Shown: piece by piece, positions 48,212 to 57,007 of the stretch
Numbering within the stretch: position 1 is the stretch's first letter
How the letters are laid out: the number at the start of each line of letters is the position of its first letter
Assembly (NCBI GenBank): GCA_963740605.1
Contig: CAVUFC010000022.1
Span: 806,001-870,000 of the forward strand
DNA from: DASSUW01 sp963740605
GTDB taxonomy: Bacteria; Actinomycetota; Thermoleophilia; Solirubrobacterales; Solirubrobacteraceae
DNA length: 64,000 bases
Direction: 5' to 3'
Translations under genes and position numbers: made by a program
The notes under the pieces: generated by a model
What the model was told of the DNA's origin: nothing
Seen by the model: only the letters and a program-made list of their open reading frames with translations
Database searches by the model: none

Positions 48212-49417
48212 GTGCATCGGTACCGGGCGCTGCTGGCGTTGCCGGGCGCCCGCGCGCCCGTGTTCCTGTCGATCGCGGGATCGATGCCGATCGGCATGTT
48301 CGGCCTCGCGATCCTGCTGCTCGCACGGGACACGACGGGCTCGCTTGCGGACGCGGGACGGATCGTGGGCGCGTTCACTCTCGCCAACGCGTTCGGGTCG
48401 GTCGCCCAGGGACGGCTGATGGACCGGCACGGTCAGGGCCGCGTCCTGCGCACGGTGGCGTGCGGTCACCTGCCGGCGCTGATCGCCCTCGTCGTGGCCG
48501 CGCATGAGCACGCGGCGAGCTGGCTGCTGGCGATCGTCGCGGTGTTCGGTGGCGCGACCATTCCGCAGCTTCCGGCCGCGATGCGCTCGCTGTGGAGCAT
48601 GCTCGCGGAGAGCGATGATCAGCGCGAGACGGCGTATGCGATGGTCGCGATCGCGTTCGAGATCGCCGTCGTCACCGCACCCGCCATCGTCGCGTTGATC
48701 GTGGCGGTCGCGTCACCCACCGTCGCGGTCATCATCGCCGCAGCGCTCGGGTCGAGCTCGGCGATCGCCTTCACCCTGACGCCCGCGTCGCGCCGCTGGC
48801 GCGGGACGCGCCACGAAGTCGGCTGGCTCGGGCCGCTGGCCGCGCCGGGCATGCGGACCGTGTGCGGCGTCCTGGTGACGTTCGGCACCGCGTTCGGCAT
48901 CGTCCAGGTCGCAATTCCGGCGTTCACGCTCGACCGCGGCTCGGCGTCGGCGGGCGGCGTGCTCCTGGCTTCACTCTCGCTCGGCAGCCTGATCGGCGGC
49001 GTCGTCTACGGCTCGCGTCGGTGGCCGGGCAGGCTCCCGCCGCGGCTCGCCGCCGTGATGCTCGGCCTCGGCACGGGCTACGCCCTGCTGGCCCTGCCCG
49101 CCGACTACCTGCCGCTCGCCGTGCTGCTCGTGCTGGCCGGCACGCTGCTCGCTCCGGCGTCCGTGATCTGCTCAACGCTGCTCGACACCGTCGCGCCGCC
49201 GGGAACGGTGACCGAGGCGTTCGCGGTGATGGTCACGGGCATCGTGGCCGGCGTGGCAGTCGGCAACGCGCTCGGCGGCTCGATCGTCGAGTCGGCCTCC
49301 TACGACGCGGCGGTGCTGGCGGCCGGGGGCATCGCGGCGTGCGGCGCCGCGGTGGTCGGTGTGCGGCGACGAACGCTGAGGGCGACCACCGCGACCGCGA
49401 GCGGCACCGCGAGGTAG
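48212..49417 (+). CDS. major facilitator superfamily transporter
   Basis: 401 residues from GTG 48212 (TTG 48203 is possible). About twelve membrane helices, with the MFS loop 2-3 motif in 'ANAFGSVAQGRLMDRHGQGR'. Helices such as 'LPALIALVVAAHEHAASWLL' and 'MLGLGTGYALLALPADYLPL' follow. Related to small drug or metabolite exporters; substrate unknown. Its last 118 bases overlap the end of the convergent permease gene, so both C-termini are encoded on opposite strands. Confidence 0.88.
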   Translation: MHRYRALLALPGARAPVFLSIAGSMPIGMFGLAILLLARDTTGSLADAGRIVGAFTLANAFGSVAQGRLMDRHGQGRVLRTVACGHLPALIALVVAAHEHAASWLLAIVAVFGGATIPQLPAAMRSLWSMLAESDDQRETAYAMVAIAFEIAVVTAPAIVALIVAVASPTVAVIIAAALGSSSAIAFTLTPASRRWRGTRHEVGWLGPLAAPGMRTVCGVLVTFGTAFGIVQVAIPAFTLDRGSASAGGVLLASLSLGSLIGGVVYGSRRWPGRLPPRLAAVMLGLGTGYALLALPADYLPLAVLLVLAGTLLAPASVICSTLLDTVAPPGTVTEAFAVMVTGIVAGVAVGNALGGSIVESASYDAAVLAAGGIAACGAAVVGVRRRTLRATTATASGTAR

Positions 49418-50547
49418 ACGCCGGAGAACGCGAACACGACGAGCACGGCGACGAAGGCGGTCGCAGAAGCGGCGCGCGCACGGCCGCTGAGCAGGCGCGT
49501 ACCGGCGGCGGTGGCGGTGACGTAGACCGCGACAAACGAGGTGCTGGTAGCGCGGATCAGGCCGTCGACGCTGAAGGCGTCGGCGGCGAGCGCGGCCAGC
49601 AGCGCCCCGGCCACGATCGCGAACAGCAGCAGTGCGCGGCGCGGGTCGGCGAGCGGGCGCGGCGCGGCGCCGTCGGCGGCCAGCGCACCGGCGAGCTTGA
49701 CCGCGGCGGCGACGTAGGCGTTCATCGCGCCCATCGTCAGCAGCACCGCGAGCGCGGCGGTGACGGTGCGGCCGGGAGCGCCGAGGCCGACGGCCATGAG
49801 GTCCGCGAGCGGGACCTTCGACGGGGACGCCGTGCCGAGCGCGCCGACAGTCGCGATCGCGAGGCCGAGGTAGAGCACGACGACGATGCCGAGCGCGGCG
49901 AAGATCGCGCGCGGAAGCTGGCGAGCGGGATCCCGCAGGTCGCCGGCCAGGTGCGAGACGGCCTCCCAGCCGATGAACGAGAGCATAAGCAGGCTCGCGG
50001 CGGTGCCGATCGCGGCCCAGCCGTGCGGCGCGAACGGCGTCCAGTTCGCGGCGTGGCTCGCCGGCAGCGCGGTGAGGACGGCAGTCAGCAGCAGCGCGGC
50101 GAGCAGGCCCGCCAGCGCAAGCTGGAGCTTGGCCGTCGTCTGGAGGCCGAACGCGTTGGTGACCGCGACGATGGCGATCATCGCGGCCGCTCCGATGACG
50201 GCGCCGGTCCGGCCCGCATCCAGCAGCTCGGCGACGTAGAAGCCGCCGATCAGGGCGACGGCGGGGGCGCCGAGCACCACGCCGATCAGGAACCACCAGC
50301 CGGTGACCGCGCCGGTCAGCCGGCCGAACGCGGCCTTCGCGTACGCGGCCGTCCCGCCCGCCTCGGGGAAGCGGACGCCGAGCGCGGCGAACGTGGCGGC
50401 GAGCGGCGCCGACAGCGCCAGCAGCCCGGCCCACGCGAGCACCGACGCCGGCCCCGCGGCCTCGGCGGCCAGCGCCGGGAGCAGCAGCACGCCGGGGCCG
50501 AGCACGGCGCCGACGTACAGGGCGGTGGCCGATCGCGTGGAGAGCAT
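49300..50547 (-). CDS. APC-family amino acid permease
   Basis: 415 residues; start at ATG 50547 ('MLSTRSATALYVGAVLGPGV'), the usual first helix; ATG 50589 would add 14 polar residues. Twelve helices, with the APC helix-1 break 'GPGVLLLPALAAEAAGP' and 'FPEAGGTAAYAKAAFGRLTG' after helix 2. 'LMLSFIGWEAVSHLAGDLRD' is the conserved helix 6 region. It lies divergently from an Lrp regulator, so uptake or efflux of an amino acid under Lrp control is likely. Confidence 0.9.
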   Translation of the reverse strand: MLSTRSATALYVGAVLGPGVLLLPALAAEAAGPASVLAWAGLLALSAPLAATFAALGVRFPEAGGTAAYAKAAFGRLTGAVTGWWFLIGVVLGAPAVALIGGFYVAELLDAGRTGAVIGAAAMIAIVAVTNAFGLQTTAKLQLALAGLLAALLLTAVLTALPASHAANWTPFAPHGWAAIGTAASLLMLSFIGWEAVSHLAGDLRDPARQLPRAIFAALGIVVVLYLGLAIATVGALGTASPSKVPLADLMAVGLGAPGRTVTAALAVLLTMGAMNAYVAAAVKLAGALAADGAAPRPLADPRRALLLFAIVAGALLAALAADAFSVDGLIRATSTSFVAVYVTATAAGTRLLSGRARAASATAFVAVLVVFAFSGVYLAVPLAVAVVALSVRRRTPTTAAPHAAMPPAASTAAS

Positions 50548-50660
50548 GCACGACAGTGTTCCGCGGATCCGAGGGCATGTGGTGCTCACATGAACCCCGC
50601 TCGCGGTGGTTCGCGCAATAGTTCACTCGTATTCGTCGTTCCAGGAGAGGATCGTGCCCT

Positions 50661-51113
50661 ATGGATCTCGTCGACCGCCAGATGCTGCAGATCCTCCAGC
50701 GCGAGGGCCGGATCTCCAACGCCGCCCTGGCCGAGCAGCTCCACCTCTCCCCCTCCCCGTGCCTGCGCCGGCTGCGCGCGCTCGAGTCGTCCGGCCTGAT
50801 CACGGGCTACCGCGCCGAGATCGACCGCGAGAAGCTCGGCCTCGGCCTGACCCTGTTCGTCGAGCTCAAGGTGGAGGGCCACTCCGAGCGCAACGCCGCC
50901 GCGATCACCGAGTCGCTCCGCGCAGTGCCCGAGGTGATCTCCGCCCACATCGTCTCCGGCTCCGCCGACTTCCTGCTCGAGGTCGTCGTCGCGGACCTCC
51001 GCGACTACGAGCGCCTGCTCTTCGACACGCTCCTCAACCTCCCGAACGTGAGCGACGTGCGATCGAACTTCGCTCTGCGGGCGATCAAGTCCCGTGGCCC
51101 GCTACCGCTCTGA
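50661..51113 (+). CDS. Lrp/AsnC-family transcriptional regulator
   Basis: 150 residues from ATG 50661. HTH: 'MDLVDRQMLQILQREGRISN' and 'AALAEQLHLSPSPCLRRLRA' then 'LESSGLITGYRAEIDREKLG'. The C-terminal RAM domain 'PEVISAHIVSGSADFLLEVV' then 'ADLRDYERLLFDTLLNLPNV' binds amino acids. It is divergent from the APC permease across 113 bases, the common arrangement for a local regulator. Confidence 0.92.
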   Translation: MDLVDRQMLQILQREGRISNAALAEQLHLSPSPCLRRLRALESSGLITGYRAEIDREKLGLGLTLFVELKVEGHSERNAAAITESLRAVPEVISAHIVSGSADFLLEVVVADLRDYERLLFDTLLNLPNVSDVRSNFALRAIKSRGPLPL

Positions 51114-51166
51114 GTCCCGCCGCGCGCTCTCCGAGCTCGGACTGCGCATTGAGGGAGGGCTCAGGA

Positions 51167-51213
51167 GGGGTGGACGACGTTTGTCACCCCGAAGGTGACA
51201 AACGTCAGCCACC
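51167..51213. repeat. dispersed hairpin element, copy 2
   Basis: Starts GGGGTGGACGACGTTTGTCACC and ends GACAAACGTCAGCCACC. The inner stem GACGTTTGTCACC/GGTGACAAACGTC is a perfect 13-base inverted repeat with a 5-base loop. Outer bases match the copy at 31790-31838. It lies between the Lrp gene and lon and might also act as the Lrp terminator. Confidence 0.65.
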
Positions 51214-51247
51214 GCGGCCCGAAAGCCGACCCAGCGCGGCCTGTAGA

Positions 51248-51270
51248 ATCTCAGTCGAGGTCACTGAGAT
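51248..51270. promoter_or_regulatory. inverted repeat upstream of lon, distal
   Basis: ATCTCAGT-cgaggtc-ACTGAGAT, perfect 8-base arms about 80 bases ahead of the lon ATG. With the proximal repeat at 51302 it gives two operator-like sites with centres 53 bases apart. Confidence 0.45.
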
Positions 51271-51301
51271 CGGGATGGACGGACCGGACCCGGCACGCTA
51301 G

Positions 51302-51322
51302 ACTTACTTCTCTTGAGTAAGT
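51302..51322. promoter_or_regulatory. inverted repeat upstream of lon, proximal, with HAIR-like half site
   Basis: ACTTACT-tctcttg-AGTAAGT, perfect 7-base arms ending 23 bases before the lon ATG. It includes CTTGAGT (51312-51318), one half of the HspR-associated HAIR sequence; the matching ACTCAAG half is not present. Heat-shock-type control of lon is plausible but not shown. Confidence 0.45.
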
Positions 51323-51345
51323 TCCTACAGGAAGTGAAGCTTTAG

Positions 51346-53628
51346 ATGACCTCGTTGATTCTCGTCCCGCTGGACGACTCCGTGGTCTTCCCCACCATGG
51401 ACGTGACGCTTCCCGTCGACGTCGGTGACGAGGATCGCGTTCTGCTCATCCCGCGCCACGACAACGCCTTCGCCACGGTCGGCACGATCGCGGCGGTGAC
51501 GGACAGCGTCCGCCTCCCCGGTGGGGCGCGCGCAGTCCAGCTTTCCGGCATTGCCCGCGGCGTCGCCGGCGCCGCCCACACCGACCAGTTGGGTCGCCTC
51601 CGCGTCGAGGTGACCGAGCACCCCGATGACGTTCCGGTCGACGGCCGCACCCGCGACCTCGAGCGCGAGTACCGCGCCGTCGTCGAGGAGATCCTCGAGC
51701 TGCGTGGCGTCGACGACCGCGTCGGCGCGTGGCTGCGCGCGATCCGCGAGCCCGGCCCGCTGGCCGACACGATCGGCTACGCCCCCGACATCGACTTCGA
51801 GCACAAGGTCGAGATCCTCGAGACGGTCGACGTCACCGAGCGGCTCGCCCTCGCCGTCCGCCTCCAGCGCGAGCGGCTGACCGAGCTGCAGCTGCGCCGC
51901 AAGATCCGCGACGACGTCCAGTCGGGCGCGGACAAGCAGCAGCGCGAGTACTTCCTGCGCAAGCAGATGGAGTCGATCCAGCGCGAACTGGGCGAGGACT
52001 CCGCCAGCGTCGTCGAGGAGTACCGCACCAAGATCGCCGATGCCGGCATGCCGGAGGCGGTCGAGGAGCAGGCGACGAAGGAGCTCGGCCGGCTCGAGCG
52101 CATGGGCGAGCAGTCGGGCGAGGCGTCGATGATCCGGTCCTACCTGGACTGGCTGATCGCCGTGCCGTGGACGGACCGCTCCGACGAGGTGCTCGACCCG
52201 ATCCACGCGCGGGAGATCCTCGACGCCGACCACGCCGGCCTCGAAGACGTCAAGGACCGCATCGTCGAGTACCTGGCCGTCAAGAAGCTGCGCACCGAGC
52301 GTGGCATCACCGAGGACAAGAAGTCGGGCGCGATCCTCACCCTGATCGGCCCGCCCGGCACCGGCAAGACGAGCATCGGCGAGTCGATCGCCCGCGCAAC
52401 CGGCCGCAAGTTCGTCCGCATGAGCCTCGGCGGCGTCCGTGACGAGGCGGAGATCCGCGGCCACCGGCGCACGTACATCGGCGCGCTCCCGGGCCGCCTG
52501 GTCCGCGCGCTGCGCGACGCCGGGACCATGAACCCGGTGATCATGCTCGACGAGGTCGACAAGGTCGGCGCCGACTGGCGTGGCGATCCGAGCTCGGCGC
52601 TGCTCGAGGTCCTGGACCCCGCGCAGAACCACTCGTTCCGCGACCACTACCTCGACGTCGAGCTCGACCTCTCCGAGGTCATGTTCATCGCCACCGCCAA
52701 CGTGGCGGAGACCATCCCCGGCCCGCTCCTGGACCGCATGGAGGTCATCCGCTTCGACGGCTACACCGTCGCCGAGAAGACCGCGATCGCGCGGGACTAC
52801 CTGTGGCCTCGCCAGCGCGAGCGCAACGGTCTGACCCCCGACGAGGTGTCGATCAGCGACGACATGCTGAAGACGGTCGTGAGCGAGTACACCCGCGAGG
52901 CGGGCGTCCGCAACCTCGAGCGCGAGCTCGGCACGATCCTGCGCAAGACCGCGACGCGGGTTGCGTCCGGGAAGGCCGAGGCGCCCGTGGAGGTCGACCT
53001 CGACCTCGTCCGCGACGCGCTCGGGCGTCAGAAGGTCTTCCAGGAGGCCGCGCTGCGCACTGCGGTGCCCGGCGTCGCGACCGGCCTGGCCGTGACCGGC
53101 ACCGGCGGCGACGTGCTGTTCGTCGAGGCGACCTCGATGGAGGGCAAGGACGGCCTGGTGCTCACCGGGCAGCTCGGTGACGTGATGAAGGAGTCGGTGC
53201 GGATCGCGCTCAGCTACGTGCGCGGCCACGCGGACGAGCTGGGCATCGACCCGGCGGCGTTCCACGACCGCGAGTTCCACGTCCACATCCCCGCGGGCGC
53301 GATCCCCAAGGACGGGCCGAGCGCCGGCATCACGATGACCACCGCGCTGGCAAGCCTGTTGAGCGGGCGCCCGATCAAGCACACTGTCGGCATGACCGGT
53401 GAGATCACGCTGCAGGGCCGGGTCCTCCCGATCGGCGGGCTCAAGCAGAAGGTGCTCGCCGCCCACGCGGCCGGGCTGACCGACGTGATCCTCCCCGAGC
53501 GCAACCGCGGCGACCTCGACGACGTACCCGAGGACGTCCGCGAGCAGATGAAGTTCCACCCGGTGATGAGCATCGACGAGGTGCTCGGCCTGGCTCTCGA
53601 GCCGGCCCGCACCGAGGCGGTCGCTTAG
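51346..53628 (+). CDS. lon: ATP-dependent protease Lon
   Basis: 760 residues from ATG 51346 (aggaagtgaag just upstream). The N-terminal LAN domain ('LILVPLDDSVVFPTMDVTLP') is followed by the central helical part 'REYFLRKQMESIQRELGEDS', AAA+ domain with Walker A 'GPPGTGKT' (335-342), 'SLGGVRDEAEIRGHRRTYIG' and the sensor region. The Ser-Lys protease domain has Ser659 in 'PKDGPSAGITM'. It degrades misfolded and regulatory proteins. It overlaps the ABC gene by one base. Length is slightly short of E. coli Lon, as usual in actinobacteria. Confidence 0.97.
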   Translation: MTSLILVPLDDSVVFPTMDVTLPVDVGDEDRVLLIPRHDNAFATVGTIAAVTDSVRLPGGARAVQLSGIARGVAGAAHTDQLGRLRVEVTEHPDDVPVDGRTRDLEREYRAVVEEILELRGVDDRVGAWLRAIREPGPLADTIGYAPDIDFEHKVEILETVDVTERLALAVRLQRERLTELQLRRKIRDDVQSGADKQQREYFLRKQMESIQRELGEDSASVVEEYRTKIADAGMPEAVEEQATKELGRLERMGEQSGEASMIRSYLDWLIAVPWTDRSDEVLDPIHAREILDADHAGLEDVKDRIVEYLAVKKLRTERGITEDKKSGAILTLIGPPGTGKTSIGESIARATGRKFVRMSLGGVRDEAEIRGHRRTYIGALPGRLVRALRDAGTMNPVIMLDEVDKVGADWRGDPSSALLEVLDPAQNHSFRDHYLDVELDLSEVMFIATANVAETIPGPLLDRMEVIRFDGYTVAEKTAIARDYLWPRQRERNGLTPDEVSISDDMLKTVVSEYTREAGVRNLERELGTILRKTATRVASGKAEAPVEVDLDLVRDALGRQKVFQEAALRTAVPGVATGLAVTGTGGDVLFVEATSMEGKDGLVLTGQLGDVMKESVRIALSYVRGHADELGIDPAAFHDREFHVHIPAGAIPKDGPSAGITMTTALASLLSGRPIKHTVGMTGEITLQGRVLPIGGLKQKVLAAHAAGLTDVILPERNRGDLDDVPEDVREQMKFHPVMSIDEVLGLALEPARTEAVA

Positions 53629-55385
53629 TGACGCGTCGCATCGCCGCCCTGTTCCGCCCCTACCGGGGGCGGCTGGCGGCGGTGCTTGCGCTCATCGCTC
53701 TCTCGGCAGGGCTGGGGATCATCTCCCCGTTCCTGCTGAGGGACGTGCTCGACGTCGCGATCCCCGAGAACAACGACGGGCTCCTGGCGCTGCTGGTGGC
53801 GGGGATGATCGCCATCTCCGTCATCACCGGCGTGCTCGGCGTCGGGCAGACCTGGCTCTCCAACGTGGTGGGCCAGAAGGTCATGCACGACCTGCGCGCG
53901 CAGGTCTACCGCCACCTCCAGCGCCTCAGCCTGGCGTTCTTCACGCGCACCCGCACGGGTGAGATCCAGTCGCGCATCGCCAACGACATCGGCGGCGTCC
54001 AGAACGTCGTCACCAGCACCGCGACCTCGATCGTCTCCAACGTCACCACGGTGATCGCCACCGTGATCGCGATGATGGTCCTCGACTGGCGCCTGGCGCT
54101 CTTCTCCCTCGGCCTGACGCCGTTCTTCGTACTGCTGGCCCGTCGGGTCGGCAACCAGCGGCGCAGGATCGCCGCCACCCGCCAGGGCGCGATGGCCGAC
54201 ATCTCCAGCCTCGTGCAGGAGTCCCTTTCGGTCTCCGGCATCCTGCTCGGCAAGACGATGGGCCGCGGCGACGAGCTCGCCGACCGGTTCGAGGGCGAGT
54301 CGGCCCGCCTGGCCGACCTCGAGGTCCGTTCCCGGATGGCCGGCCGCTGGGTGATGGCCTCGATCCAGACGTCGTTCGCGGTCATGCCGGCGCTCGTCTA
54401 CCTGTTCGCGGGCCTGGCGCCCGGGGCGGTGACGATCGGCACCCTGGTCGCGTTCACCACATTGCAGACGCGACTGTTCTGGCCGATCCAGTCGCTGCTC
54501 GGCGTCGGCGTCGACATCCAGACCTCGATGGCGCTGTTCGAGCGCGTGTTCGAGTACCTCGACCTCGAGGTCGATCTGCGCGAAGGGCGCCGCGACCTGC
54601 CCAGCGTCACCGGCGAGGTCCAGTTCGACGATGTGTGGTTCCGCTATGACGACTCGGCGGAGTCGCCCATGTCAGCGGAGCCGTCCATGACTCCGTGGAC
54701 ATTGCAGGGCGTCGACCTCGACGTCCCCGCGGGCACGAAGCTCGCGCTGGTCGGCGAGACCGGCTCGGGCAAGACGACGGTCGGCTACCTCGCCGCTCGC
54801 CTGTACGACCCCGAGCGCGGCGCGATCCGGCTCGACGGCGAGGACCTGCGCGACCTGCGCTTCGGGTCGCTCGCCGACGCCGTCGGCGTCGTCTCGCAGG
54901 AGACCTACCTCTTCCACGCGACGGTCCGCGAGAACCTGCGCTTCGCGCGGTCGGACGCGACCGACGCAGAGATCGAAGAGGCGGCCGCCGCCGCCCAGAT
55001 CCACGACACGATCGCCGCGCTGCCCGACGGCTACGACACCGTCGTCGGCGAGCGCGGCTTCCGCTTCTCCGGCGGCGAGCGCCAGCGGATCGCGATCGCG
55101 CGCACGATCCTGCGCAACCCACCAGTGCTCGTGCTCGACGAGGCGACAAGCGCGCTCGACGTCCAGACCGAGCGCGCGGTCGGCGAGGCACTCGAGCGTC
55201 TGGCCGAAGGGCGTACGACGATCGTCATCGCGCACAGGCTCTCAACGGTGCGCGATGCCGACCAGATCGCGGTGCTCGACGGCGGCATCGTGGTCGAGCG
55301 CGGCACGCACGACGAGCTGCTCGCGGCGGGAGGGCGGTACGCTGCGCTCGTGGCGCGCGACGGTAGCGTCGCGATGCCGCTCTAG
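53628..55385 (+). CDS. ABC exporter, fused permease and ATPase
   Basis: 585 residues from GTG 53628, sharing a base with the lon stop. Type I exporter permease (about 1-310; 'LAVVLALIALSAGLGIISPF' region with six helices) and nucleotide-binding domain: Walker A 'VGETGSGKTTVGYLAARLYD' near 376, 'YLFHATVRENLRF', signature 'FSGGERQRIAIARTIL', Walker B 'VLVLDEATSALDVQTERAVG' and switch 'VIAHRLSTVRDAD'. It exports lipids, drugs or peptides; specificity is not readable. Co-transcription with lon suggests a stress role. Confidence 0.93.
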   Translation: MTRRIAALFRPYRGRLAAVLALIALSAGLGIISPFLLRDVLDVAIPENNDGLLALLVAGMIAISVITGVLGVGQTWLSNVVGQKVMHDLRAQVYRHLQRLSLAFFTRTRTGEIQSRIANDIGGVQNVVTSTATSIVSNVTTVIATVIAMMVLDWRLALFSLGLTPFFVLLARRVGNQRRRIAATRQGAMADISSLVQESLSVSGILLGKTMGRGDELADRFEGESARLADLEVRSRMAGRWVMASIQTSFAVMPALVYLFAGLAPGAVTIGTLVAFTTLQTRLFWPIQSLLGVGVDIQTSMALFERVFEYLDLEVDLREGRRDLPSVTGEVQFDDVWFRYDDSAESPMSAEPSMTPWTLQGVDLDVPAGTKLALVGETGSGKTTVGYLAARLYDPERGAIRLDGEDLRDLRFGSLADAVGVVSQETYLFHATVRENLRFARSDATDAEIEEAAAAAQIHDTIAALPDGYDTVVGERGFRFSGGERQRIAIARTILRNPPVLVLDEATSALDVQTERAVGEALERLAEGRTTIVIAHRLSTVRDADQIAVLDGGIVVERGTHDELLAAGGRYAALVARDGSVAMPL

Positions 55386-55438
55386 AACGTCCGTTGAGTG
55401 GGGTTCTGTCAGTCAGCTGACTTTCTACCTTGGTAGGC

Positions 55439-56083
55439 GTGAAGCGGCCCTCGTTCGCGAGCGTCATCGCGCTGCTCGCGCTGTTCATAGCTCTCGGCGG
55501 GCCTGCGCAGGCGGCCAAGTTCGTCGACGGCAAGCTGCGCAAGAACAGCGTCTCCAGCAAGCAGGTCAAGGACCGCTCGCTGAAGACGCGCGACCTCAGC
55601 AACAGCGCGGTGCGCGAGCTCCAGACGCCGCGCGCCGGCTCGGTGACCGCGTCCAAGCTCGCCGCCAACGCGGTGACCGCCACCGCGATCGCCGACCACA
55701 CGATCGGCCCCGCCGACATCGCGTTCAACTCGATCACCGGCTCCCAGATCGCGGACGGCTCGCTGAACGCGCGTGACGTCGGCCGCTTCTACGGCCGCTT
55801 CCAGCTCAGCGACAATATCCCGGCGCTCGCCCACGGTCAGTGCTGGTCGGGTGTCCCCACCGGCCTCGCGGCGGAGCGCGCGGGCGCCGACATCTCGCAG
55901 GACGTGGTGCTCGTCACGCCCGACGCGAGCTGGCCGCAGGACCAGCTGACTCTGACCGTGAAGGTCGAGAACACGCAGCCGACACGCGGGCGCTTCGTGC
56001 TCGCCGCGTGCAACGCCGGCAACTCGGGCCCGACGACGGGCTTCAAGCCGAGCTTTAGCTACGTGATCATCGGGCTGCCCTAG
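55439..56083 (+). CDS. secreted repeat-type surface protein of Solirubrobacter-like family
   Basis: 214 residues from GTG 55439 (TTG 55430 possible). The N-terminus 'VKRPSFASVIALLALFIALG' plus 'GPAQAAKFVDG' is a signal peptide of a type I associate with many surface proteins of this lineage. Imperfect repeats follow: 'NSVSSKQVKDRSLKTRDLSN' and 'ASKLAANAVTATAIADHTIG', consistent with a beta-helical or fibrous stalk. A C-terminal beta domain (about 120-214) ends 'TTGFKPSFSYVIIGLP'. No enzyme motif. Its function is unknown, probably cell-surface. Confidence 0.75.
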   Translation: MKRPSFASVIALLALFIALGGPAQAAKFVDGKLRKNSVSSKQVKDRSLKTRDLSNSAVRELQTPRAGSVTASKLAANAVTATAIADHTIGPADIAFNSITGSQIADGSLNARDVGRFYGRFQLSDNIPALAHGQCWSGVPTGLAAERAGADISQDVVLVTPDASWPQDQLTLTVKVENTQPTRGRFVLAACNAGNSGPTTGFKPSFSYVIIGLP

Positions 56084-56811
56084 ACGATCGCGGCAAACGT
56101 CCCGCCGTCGACCGACCACGCCGCGCCGGTGACGTCCGAGGCCCGCTCGGAGCACAGGAAGACGACGACGGACGCGACCTCGGCCGGCTCGCCGAGGCGA
56201 CCCAGCGGCACGCGGCTCGCCTGGTCGTCGATCGCGTCCTGACGCGACCCGAGGCCCTTGACCGCGGCGACCTGGTCGCCGAGGCCGCCGTCGGCGACCC
56301 ACAGCGGCGATGCCGTCGCGCCCGGGGTGACCGCGTTGACGAGGATCCCGTGGGCGGCGTACGTGTCGGCGAACACGCGGCTGACCGAGAGCTGCGCGGC
56401 CTTGGTCACCGAGTACGCCGCGTTGGTCAGCGACGGCCGCTTGCCCGCGGACGACGCGACGTTGACGATCCGGCCCCAACCGCGCTCGGCCATCCGCGGG
56501 GCGAAGTAGCGCATCAGCCGCATCGACGCCATCACGTGCAGCTCCCAGAGCCCGTTCCAGTCGTCGTCGGTGAGGTCGTCGAGCTTCTTGGCGAAGCTCG
56601 TGCCGGCGTTGTTGACGAGGATGTCGACGGGACCGGGCGCGCGCTCGGCGATCTGCTCGGCGGCGTCGGCGGCGGTGACGTCGATCCCGTCGGCGCGCGA
56701 GACGCGCAGGACCTTCGCGCCCTCGGCCTCGAGCATGGCGGCGGTCTGCGCGCCGATCCCACGGCTCGCGCCGGTGACCACCGCGACCCGCCCCGAGATC
56801 CCCAGATCCAT
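56080..56811 (-). CDS. short-chain dehydrogenase/reductase
   Basis: 243 residues from ATG 56811 ('MDLGISGRVAVVTGASRGIG'). The TGxxxGIG motif, 'VDILVNNAGTSFAKKLDDLT', catalytic Ser in 'VNVASSAGKRP', and Tyr/Lys in 'AAYSVTKAAQLSVSRVFADT' are intact. 'LGRLGEPAEVASVVVFLCSE' marks the C-terminus. The cofactor is probably NADP, by the Arg after strand 2 ('LRVSRADGID'). Substrate unknown. Ends convergently with the secreted protein gene (4-base overlap). Confidence 0.92.
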   Translation of the reverse strand: MDLGISGRVAVVTGASRGIGAQTAAMLEAEGAKVLRVSRADGIDVTAADAAEQIAERAPGPVDILVNNAGTSFAKKLDDLTDDDWNGLWELHVMASMRLMRYFAPRMAERGWGRIVNVASSAGKRPSLTNAAYSVTKAAQLSVSRVFADTYAAHGILVNAVTPGATASPLWVADGGLGDQVAAVKGLGSRQDAIDDQASRVPLGRLGEPAEVASVVVFLCSERASDVTGAAWSVDGGTFAAIV

Positions 56812-56881
56812 GTCGCCAGGGTATCTGTGGGACGAACATCGGCGGGTGGGGAAGCGGGGGTGCCAGCGGTGCGGTCGACCC

Positions 56882-56962
56882 CGTGGCGGATAAGCCACCG
56901 ATACGGTGGGTTTTCCGCCACGTTGGCGAAAAAGCCGCGATATGCGCGGTCAATCCGCCACG
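56882..56962. repeat. tandem pair of palindromic hairpin units (REP-like)
   Basis: Unit 1: CGTGGCGGA...TCCGCCACG (56882-56922) enclosing CCACCG-ata-CGGTGG. Unit 2 (56921-56962): CGTTGGCGA...CCGCCACG enclosing CCGCG-atatg-CGCGG. Both units share the gtggcgga/tccgccac ends and size. They lie between the SDR promoter and the fructosamine kinase stop. Confidence 0.7.
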
Positions 56963-57007
56963 AGTCGCGCGGCGGTCCGACGCACCGCCGCCCTACCCAG
57001 CCGCAGT

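Noticed and set aside
51325..53559. Long minus-strand frame opposite lon
   Set aside because: Shadow of lon third-position bias; no ribosome site or motif.
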